NCBI RefSeq assembly: GCF_009847015.1
Contig: NZ_WVEM01000006.1
Coordinates: forward strand, 285,287-349,286
DNA: 64,000 bases
Origin: Sunxiuqinia indica
Lineage (GTDB): Bacteria; Bacteroidota; Bacteroidia; Bacteroidales; Prolixibacteraceae
Direction of reading: 5' to 3'
Shown: positions 58,401 through 64,000 of the stretch, in pieces
How positions within the stretch are numbered: the stretch's first letter is position 1
Layout of the letters: each line of letters opens with the position of its first letter
The notes under the pieces: generated by a model
Told to the model about the DNA's origin: nothing
Databases searched by the model: none
The model's input: only the letters and a program-made list of their open reading frames with translations
Program-made: the position numbers and the translations under genes

Positions 58401-58875
58401 TGGATTTAAAGACTTTGACCTATCGTTCTTCTTCCAGGGGAATGCCCGTGTCTCTGTATTTATTGACCCAAGCGATGTGAGCGATCCTATCAACAATCGT
58501 TACGGTATCGCTCCGTTCGCTTCACGACGCAACGCTTTGACCATAATCGCTGAAGATTACTGGAGTGAAACCAACCCGGATGTCCATGCCTTTTGGCCAC
58601 GTTTATCGGTCGATCCCCTCGAAAACAATACCAGAACATCATCGTGGTGGTTGCGTAATGGCGCCTTCCTTCGTTTAAAAACCGTGGAAATGGGATACAA
58701 TCTCCCGGCGGACACCTTCAAGAAGATCGGCTTACAAAGCGTCCGGCTCTATGCCAGTGGAACCAATTTGTTTGTTATCAGTCCGTTCAAACTGTGGGAT
58801 CCGGAAATGGGTCGCGCTGGATTGGGCTATCCGCCAAACAAACGATTTAATATTGGTGTCCAGTTATCATTTTAA
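55402..58875 (+). CDS. susC: STN-domain SusC/RagA TonB-linked outer membrane protein
   Basis: The start is placed at the ATG of MKKSNTCAYF, the typical N-terminus of this receptor class; a GTG four codons earlier is the alternative. The 1157-residue protein has a long signal region (to about 46), an STN domain (about 68-122, LFEEIQDQSEFIFFYKDSDV), a carboxypeptidase-like domain (about 143-225), a plug (about 235-350, VRGVTTFGYKTNPLILIDGF, ATVLYGARGANGIIIVETKS) and a barrel ending NIGVQLSF. The STN domain signals to the FecR protein just upstream. It imports an oligosaccharide whose identity is not revealed by the genes present. Confidence 0.96.
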   Translation: MKKSNTCAYFFHRRDYCAHFLRIMKLTLLLFMMGVGSLYATSTYSQSTRFSMNMENGTIKQLFEEIQDQSEFIFFYKDSDVDLEKKVSVKAERFSVERILRKAFEGTNLTYQISDRQIVIIPDQTAASEQVQEVIEQPGLKTISGFVKDDVGLGLPGVSVAIRGTSRGTVTDANGEFSMQAAVGDTLVFSFIGKTPVEQVVGDRNIFDVALYDDDTQLEEVQVVAFGKQKKTSVISSIETVRPGDLKQPASNLTSALAGKIPGIISYQTTGEPGNDNAQFFVRGVTTFGYKTNPLILIDGFEASPDDLARMEPDNIESFSILKDASATVLYGARGANGIIIVETKSGREGPAKINIRLETHIATPTQMNELLDGVDYMRLYNEARISRNPILGALYSEQKIQSTADGLDPMIYPNIDWYDELFEKSTINKKANFNVSGGGQIATYYVAGTIENENGLLKVAPENNFNNNININRVQLRNNVVFKLTPTTRLDTRLQGRFERYNGPATAASEIFRQVMNSNPVDFPAVYEPDEKHAFADHILFGSTFVGGPLKANPYAEMVRGYEDRNESSITAMATLSQDLDFITEGLKLQAKASVNTWSEYKSTRSYNPFFYDLENYNQITGEYTLFALNPNDGQAFLGDVNPGRNASAHYYYEGRLNWDRKFGLHSVGLMTVGMFEEYLLTSGNSRSIYETLPERNMGNSGRLTYDYDNRYFFEFAYGYNGSEKFSGDRRFGFFPSFGGGWLVSNESFWAPLENIINTLKLKGTWGKVGNDAIARREDRFFYLSDIAKGGGGYRWGNTFMNSYGGYRINRYANPDITWEVSTKMNLGIELTFLDDALKIQGDVFKDIRDQIYLQRQNFPSSVGLEASISGNVGKVESKGFEASIDYQYISQKDWWMTGRANFTFATNEYVQLDERDYADEYLKRQGHPIRQWWGLIAERLFVDEAEIANSPKQDFGTYQAGDIKYKDVNGDGVVNANDEVPLGLPTVPEVQYGFGLSGGFKDFDLSFFFQGNARVSVFIDPSDVSDPINNRYGIAPFASRRNALTIIAEDYWSETNPDVHAFWPRLSVDPLENNTRTSSWWLRNGAFLRLKTVEMGYNLPADTFKKIGLQSVRLYASGTNLFVISPFKLWDPEMGRAGLGYPPNKRFNIGVQLSF

Positions 58876-58894
58876 TACCTAAAAAAGATTGAAG

Positions 58895-60859
58895 ATGAAA
58901 AGATTGAAAAATTTAATCATATTGTTTCTTGTCCTTAGCCTAACACCATCCTGCTCTGATTATCTGGATGTGGTGCCGGACAATACTTTAACCCTGGAGG
59001 ACCTCTTTAAATCGAAAGAGGAAGCCTGGAATGCATTAGCCAAAGTTTACAGCTATATGCCACGAATAGAACAAACACACAGCTCTATCTGGACAGCAGG
59101 AGATGAGTATATCGGACGCTTGGATTATAACGATAATACAGGAGACTTGAGAGGAATCCGTTTGATGCGGGGACTACAATCTGTTACAAATCCTCTGCTG
59201 GGCGATTGGTCAAATACAAATGGAGGCACACGGCTATACGCTGGAATCCGCCAAGCCAATGTTTTTCTCTCCAATATCGATCAAGTGCCGGATATGTCGG
59301 ACCAAGAAAGAAGCGAATGGCGTGCCCAGGTCAAATTCCTGAAAGCCTATTACAACTTCTTGTTGGTTAAGAAATACGGGCCAATTATCATTTCAGATGA
59401 ATTGATTGCCCCGGATGCATCTAAAGACCAATTGTTTTTGGAACGTACGAAAGTGGAAGACTGCTTTGACTACATCATCGCCTTGATGAATGAAGCCATT
59501 CCTGATCTTCGGGAAAAAGCGATTGCTACGCTCCTCGGTCAAGTGGATCAGGCCGCAGCTAAAGCCATTAAAGCCAGAGTGATGCTGTTCCGTGCCAGTC
59601 CTTTCTTCAATGGCAATATGGAATATTTTGGTGATTTTGTTGGCCCCGACGGAGAACCCTACTTCCCTCTAGACTATAATAAGGAAAAATGGAAAGAGGC
59701 TATCGACGCTATCGAAGAAGCCTTACTGGCCTGCGAGACCAACGGCATCGAACTATACGAATACAGCGCACAACCCTATATTTTTGATCGTGAAGATTAT
59801 ATGGCCAATACAGAAAACGTACAACGCATTTACGATTTGAGAATGGCCATTACCGACCCATGGAACAAGGAGTTGGTCTGGGGCTTCTCCAACATTGACA
59901 TTTATGGTGGTTCCGAGCTGGCACACTCCACCAACATGCGCCTGCCCGAAGGCTATGGTGGTGGCATTACCAATGAGCCTGGTTTCTCTTGGCAGTGGAT
60001 GGCAGCAACCTACCGGATGGCAGAACGGTATTATACCGAAAACGGAGTTCCCATAGAAGAAGACCTGAACTTTGATCAGGATAAAAAGTGGGAACTGACC
60101 ACAACTCCCGGAGCCAACGACCCGGAATACACGGAACTGCGCGGCATTATGCAGCCCGGAGCCGAAACGATCAATCTGTACATGAATCGTGAACCACGTT
60201 TTTATGCTAACCTGGCCATTACGGGTGGTTACTGGCGTTCTCACGGTGTTCGGATTAATACGATGATGTATGCCGGTAGTCACGGTGGATTCAACTCTTC
60301 GCAACACACAACCGACTATTACGAAACCGGAATTGGGATCAAGAAGTTTGTTCACATGGAATCTAAATCCGGGCACTGGGCACGTACGGTAAAGTATCCG
60401 TATCCAATTATCCGTCTGGCCGATTTGTATCTAATGAAAGCGGAAGCCCTGAACGAATACTATGACACGCCAACCCAGGAGGTCTATGACGCCATTAATG
60501 TGGTTCGCGAGAGAGCCGGAGTTCCTGATGTTGAAAGCGTTTGGGCTGATGCCTCAATCGTAAAAACGGTCAATAAGCACAAAACCAAGGAAGGCATGCG
60601 TGACATCATCCTTCAGGAAAGAAGCATTGAATTTGCCTTTGAAGGAAGCCGTTTCTGGGACATGATACGGACCAAAAGAGCCGTCATGGAATTCTCAAGC
60701 CCTGTTTGGGGATGGGAATATACCGGAACCACTGGTGCCGATTTCTTCAATCTTGAGGTGAAGCAAACCAGAAGATTTACCATCACCGATTGCCTATGGC
60801 CAATCGACTTGAATGAGATGAATACGAACTCTAACCTGGTTCAAAACCCGGGATGGTAA
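58895..60859 (+). CDS. susD: SusD/RagB family lipoprotein (locus 2)
   Basis: The ATG two codons after an in-frame TTG starts the lipoprotein signal (KRLKNLIILFLVLSL, lipobox TPSC, Cys20). At 654 residues it is longer than the SusD of locus 1, typical of SusD proteins for complex or branched glycans. Motifs: VVPDNTLTLEDLF near the N-terminus, QVKFLKAYYNFLLVKKYGPI, LADLYLMKAEALNEYYD, and the C-terminal IILQERSIEFAFEGSRFWDM followed by LWPIDLNEMNTN. It lies about 20 bases downstream of susC and caps the channel at the cell surface. Confidence 0.95.
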   Translation: MKRLKNLIILFLVLSLTPSCSDYLDVVPDNTLTLEDLFKSKEEAWNALAKVYSYMPRIEQTHSSIWTAGDEYIGRLDYNDNTGDLRGIRLMRGLQSVTNPLLGDWSNTNGGTRLYAGIRQANVFLSNIDQVPDMSDQERSEWRAQVKFLKAYYNFLLVKKYGPIIISDELIAPDASKDQLFLERTKVEDCFDYIIALMNEAIPDLREKAIATLLGQVDQAAAKAIKARVMLFRASPFFNGNMEYFGDFVGPDGEPYFPLDYNKEKWKEAIDAIEEALLACETNGIELYEYSAQPYIFDREDYMANTENVQRIYDLRMAITDPWNKELVWGFSNIDIYGGSELAHSTNMRLPEGYGGGITNEPGFSWQWMAATYRMAERYYTENGVPIEEDLNFDQDKKWELTTTPGANDPEYTELRGIMQPGAETINLYMNREPRFYANLAITGGYWRSHGVRINTMMYAGSHGGFNSSQHTTDYYETGIGIKKFVHMESKSGHWARTVKYPYPIIRLADLYLMKAEALNEYYDTPTQEVYDAINVVRERAGVPDVESVWADASIVKTVNKHKTKEGMRDIILQERSIEFAFEGSRFWDMIRTKRAVMEFSSPVWGWEYTGTTGADFFNLEVKQTRRFTITDCLWPIDLNEMNTNSNLVQNPGW

Positions 60860-60903
60860 TGGTTACAGTTCATTTATTTAACAAAAACGATAAAAAGAAT
60901 CGT

Positions 60904-62181
60904 ATGAAAACCACAAAAATATATTTACTCCTGATTGCAGCATTTTTGCTGGCTGTAACTTCCTGCGAGGAAGAGAAGGTACACCGGGCAACATCTGATG
61001 ACACGATTCCTCCACAGCCTCCAATTGAGGTGACCTACCAGCCACTATATGGTGGCGCACGGTTTTTCTATGAAGTACCGGAAGACGAGGATCTATTAGG
61101 TATCGAAGCCGTTTATACCAACAAGCAGGGAGATTCATTCTCTTTCTCAGCCTCTTACTTTATCGATTCACTCGACGTTTATGGCTTTGGCGATACCATC
61201 AATTACGAAATTGATTTGTATGCGTTTGACCGTGCAGGCAACCGATCAATTCCGGTTAATGTAACGGTAAAACCACTTGAATCCGCTATTTCGAGGGTGG
61301 CCAATTCACTCGAATTAAAACCGGCCTTTGGTTCATTCTTCGTTGACTGGATCAATGAGCTCGAACAAAGTATCAATGTTTACATTGATTTCAATTACGC
61401 GCAAAACGGCGAGCCAAGATCACTTACTTCTGTTTTCTCATCCAACCTTGACGAAGACCGACGCTTTGTTGATGATCTTAATATTGGTTCAGACGATCCG
61501 GTTAGTGTATCGATCCGTGTTTCGGATATCTATGGAAATATCACCGACCCAAAAGACATGGGGCAGATTCATCTGCTGGAAGACATGAAACTCGCCAAAG
61601 AGGAATGGGAACTGCCTTTAAACGGTGACTCCATTGGTGGCATTCCTCAGGCATTTGGTGATCAAGTTGAAGGACGCTTAGTCAGTGTTATTGACGGAAT
61701 CATTGACGAAGGAAACAACCTCAACTTCATGAGCACCGGAGGTCGTGGCCGCACCGGAAATAGCGCTGACGGAAACATGCCCTGGAACGTCATTATTGAC
61801 CTGGGTGACCACTATGAACTTAGCCGGATTCTGACCCACCAACGTCACATGGATTTCTGCGGAGACCTTTGCCAGGGACAGTATTACCGAGGAGAGAATG
61901 TTGGCCTTTACGAAATGTACATCTGGGATGAGGACACACAGGATTGGGAATATGTATCGGAGAATAAAATTGAAGTTCCGGTAGGACTAAGCGAACTCGA
62001 AATCGTCAAAAAGGGAAAAGAAGGTGATGAAGCCTACATGTATCCTGATGAACCTCAATACACCAAACCTACCCGATGGTTTCGCTACCGGGCTATGAAA
62101 GGCTTTGGTGGTAACTACACGCTGGATAATGGCAACTGCTTGTCTGAGATTACCCTTTATGGCAGAAAGGCTGGAAATTAA
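60904..62181 (+). CDS. DUF4959/DUF5000-like surface lipoprotein
   Basis: The start is the ATG of the lipoprotein signal (MKTTKIYLLLIAAFLL, lipobox VTSC); the longer frame overlapping susD is not used. The 425-residue protein matches the layout of the DUF4959 (about 25-125), DUF5126 (middle, about 130-230) and DUF5000 (C-terminal, about 270-420) proteins. The last is a discoidin-like domain with NVIIDLGDHYELSRI and RWFRYRAMKGFGG. These proteins follow SusCD in many loci and are thought to be surface glycan-binding proteins; there is no catalytic motif. Family names are from recognition of the sequence. Confidence 0.82.
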   Translation: MKTTKIYLLLIAAFLLAVTSCEEEKVHRATSDDTIPPQPPIEVTYQPLYGGARFFYEVPEDEDLLGIEAVYTNKQGDSFSFSASYFIDSLDVYGFGDTINYEIDLYAFDRAGNRSIPVNVTVKPLESAISRVANSLELKPAFGSFFVDWINELEQSINVYIDFNYAQNGEPRSLTSVFSSNLDEDRRFVDDLNIGSDDPVSVSIRVSDIYGNITDPKDMGQIHLLEDMKLAKEEWELPLNGDSIGGIPQAFGDQVEGRLVSVIDGIIDEGNNLNFMSTGGRGRTGNSADGNMPWNVIIDLGDHYELSRILTHQRHMDFCGDLCQGQYYRGENVGLYEMYIWDEDTQDWEYVSENKIEVPVGLSELEIVKKGKEGDEAYMYPDEPQYTKPTRWFRYRAMKGFGGNYTLDNGNCLSEITLYGRKAGN

Positions 62182-62215
62182 GTTTATTAGGAACAGTGAT
62201 TTAAAGATTAAAATT

Positions 62216-63862
62216 ATGAGAAACATCATATTGCTATCAATATTGGTTTTTGCAACATTCATGTGGTCGTGCGAAGACATGTACGAGAAGCAGAAACAGT
62301 ATGAAGGAGAAATTGTCTATCCGGCTAAGTACGATACCATTGTTGGACACATCGGCTTCGAACGGGTTGAAATTGATCTGATGAAAGCCGGTCGTATTCC
62401 AAGCAGTCAAATCAAATTGGGAAAAGCCGAAGTAACCCGAATCGAGTATGACGATCAGATCATCACCATTGATTCGCTCGTTTCATGGGTCAACATTACA
62501 GGACTTACACAATCAAAACTCTACCGTTTTAAAGTGTATACCATTGATAAATTCGGTAATGAATCCGTGCCGTTGGAAATAGCCCTGATTCCATTCACCA
62601 GCACTGATCTGGCGAACTACGCTGTAACTCCACCGCAGGTTTTGGCATCGCCATCAGCAGCGGTGATTAACTGGCCAAACGGAATCTCTTCAGTACTGAT
62701 GAACTATTATGGATTGAAATTTCAATACACCGATAAAAACGGGGAGGTTCAAAGTGGTGAACGCGGTGAGAATTCCCGCTTCTTTATCGGAAATGTAGAA
62801 GCCGGAGAACCGGTGGCCATTGATATGGAATACAAAATTGTTCCGATCGTCAACCGCCAGCCTATTCTGGATACCGTGGTATTCGAAAACGTACTGAATG
62901 TAAACATGCCAACCAGCTCATCGGAATTTGCACCGGCCGAAAGAAATATTCTTGAGGCCAATGGCGTGACTACCTTCAGTGCTGATGGCGTGTCTGACAT
63001 TACCGAGCTGGTTTACCCAATTCATACCAATTCACTTCAGGACATCTTCTATTTTCCGAATTTGGAAACCCTGGATTTAACCGGCGGTGACCTGTTCACG
63101 CTACCTGAACTAGAGTATGACAACCGTGGTTTTCAAGATGTTGTGGGCGGAGGCGAATTTGCACCTTTCATGCGAAAAGCAGGAAACGTATCGGGTGGAA
63201 ACACCTTGAAGGATTTTCTCGAAGCCGGAATACTGACAAAGGTATACTATCGCCCTAACACCATGGGATTAGACGATATTCTGATGCCTTATGTTGAAAG
63301 TGGCGTGGTTGAACTGATCGAAAACCCGGATGAAGTCCTGGTTGGCAACCAATTCGAGTTAAACGGACGTCTGCAAGACGGTAACTGGGCGCTTGATGTT
63401 ATTTATCCAGCTCCTGACGCCCCTGCCGGCGAAGGACTGGAAAACATTTACAAATTAATTCCAAGGAAAACCAGTGCGTCATTTGTACTTGCACTGCCTA
63501 AAGGATACCAGTTGAATGCCGAGGAATACAAATACATGAAGATGATGGTTTATATGCCTCCAAAAAGTCAGCTTACCGGCCATTATGCAAACTTCCAGCG
63601 CCTATGGCCACGGTTTATGAACAATATGTGGGCCTTTGGCAGCAACAGTAATTTTGGACAGGAATACTGGGAGAGAGATCGCTTTACCATGCCTGACTCG
63701 TCACTGGAAAACTGGACGGAAGTTACGATTGATATGTCTGAGGCAGTCGGTAAACACACCCGGGTTTTTGTAATCAACATTGGGGGTGAGCCTTGGATTG
63801 ATTACAATCCAGAGGAGGACATCGTGTATTACTTTGCCAACATCCGTTTTACCAAAGAATAA
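62216..63862 (+). CDS. DUF4998-like surface lipoprotein
   Basis: The ATG of MRNIILLSILVFATF (lipobox MWSC, Cys19) is the start; the longer open frame runs back into the preceding gene. The 548-residue protein has an N-terminal fibronectin-like DUF4998 region (about 25-130, YPAKYDTIVGHIGFERVEID, TQSKLYRFKVYTIDKFGNES), a second beta domain (about 135-235), a middle region (about 240-390) and a C-terminal beta-sandwich (about 395-548) ending DIVYYFANIRFTKE. It lies 34 bases downstream of the DUF4959/DUF5000-like gene. Likely a second surface glycan-binding protein of locus 2; no enzyme motif seen. Confidence 0.78.
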   Translation: MRNIILLSILVFATFMWSCEDMYEKQKQYEGEIVYPAKYDTIVGHIGFERVEIDLMKAGRIPSSQIKLGKAEVTRIEYDDQIITIDSLVSWVNITGLTQSKLYRFKVYTIDKFGNESVPLEIALIPFTSTDLANYAVTPPQVLASPSAAVINWPNGISSVLMNYYGLKFQYTDKNGEVQSGERGENSRFFIGNVEAGEPVAIDMEYKIVPIVNRQPILDTVVFENVLNVNMPTSSSEFAPAERNILEANGVTTFSADGVSDITELVYPIHTNSLQDIFYFPNLETLDLTGGDLFTLPELEYDNRGFQDVVGGGEFAPFMRKAGNVSGGNTLKDFLEAGILTKVYYRPNTMGLDDILMPYVESGVVELIENPDEVLVGNQFELNGRLQDGNWALDVIYPAPDAPAGEGLENIYKLIPRKTSASFVLALPKGYQLNAEEYKYMKMMVYMPPKSQLTGHYANFQRLWPRFMNNMWAFGSNSNFGQEYWERDRFTMPDSSLENWTEVTIDMSEAVGKHTRVFVINIGGEPWIDYNPEEDIVYYFANIRFTKE

Positions 63863-63881
63863 GAAAAACCCTAGACCATTT

Positions 63882-63940
63882 AACCCGCATTATTCATCAG
63901 CCAAAGAATCGGACATTGTAATTTGCGGGGTTTTATTTTT
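63882..63940 (+). terminator. Probable terminator of locus 2
   Basis: AACCCGCA pairs with TGCGGGGTT across a 34-base loop and is followed by TTTTATTTTT. The long loop lowers confidence, but the position just after the last gene and the T-run fit termination. Confidence 0.6.
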
Positions 63941-64000
63941 GATCGTTGGATTTAATAAAAATTGCGTCAAATTCTGATGGGGATATAAATACAAGGGCAT

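Overview
The window looks like a chromosomal segment of a carbohydrate-degrading member of the Bacteroidota, most likely a marine or sediment Marinilabiliales/Prolixibacteraceae-type organism (lineage inferred from gene content only). It holds two SusC/SusD glycan-uptake loci, three secreted proteins with C-terminal type IX secretion (T9SS) sorting domains, a GldA-like ABC ATPase, an ECF sigma/FecR pair and several promoter elements resembling the Bacteroidota -7 consensus TAnnTTTG. No rRNA, tRNA, CRISPR array, intact insertion sequence or prophage was seen.

Left part (1-9830). A minus-strand cluster encodes a small membrane protein with three W-M repeats, a PadR regulator, a PspC-domain membrane protein and, at the edge, a DUF4252-like protein. 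It is followed by a plus-strand TonB-dependent receptor, a lipoprotein built from repeated modules, and a T9SS-exported endonuclease I-type nuclease. These three could form a nucleic-acid or phosphate scavenging set.

Middle part (9831-30714). This is mainly housekeeping and singleton genes: GH2 beta-galactosidase, NadA, a CPBP protease, DusB with a DUF1232 protein, a WXXGXW-like protein, a frameshifted TauE/SafE exporter, a methyltransferase, a DUF6261-like protein, a macroglobulin-like/TonB-plug protein, a GldA-like ATPase followed by a decayed glycosyltransferase fragment, IspG and a HAD hydrolase. The gaps hold strong terminators and two striking palindromic repeat regions (17595-17688 and about 22478-22692).

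Polysaccharide locus 1 (30796-48276, all minus). The order of transcription is a membrane-spanning sensor with a LuxR-type HTH, then SusC, SusD, a PKD-containing surface lipoprotein, GH3, GH5 with two CBM6-like modules, a lipoprotein GH16 and a T9SS-exported GH16. This is the set expected for laminarin or another beta-1,3(1,6)-glucan: surface endo-cleavage by GH16, trimming by GH5 and GH3, import by SusCD. An MTA/SAH nucleosidase is divergent from the sensor gene.

Between the two loci (49410-53005, minus) lie a Tat-exported Gfo/Idh/MocA oxidoreductase, a sugar phosphate isomerase/epimerase and a second Gfo/Idh/MocA oxidoreductase, a set resembling 3-keto-glycoside pathways. A divergent 35-codon Tat-leader fragment appears to be the relic of another exported oxidoreductase.

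Polysaccharide locus 2 (53433-63862, plus). An ECF sigma factor and FecR anti-sigma precede an STN-type SusC, a SusD, a DUF4959/DUF5000-like lipoprotein and a DUF4998-like lipoprotein, closed by a probable terminator. No hydrolase is visible, so its substrate cannot be named here; the locus may continue beyond the right edge. Several database-style longest-ORF starts are corrected below.
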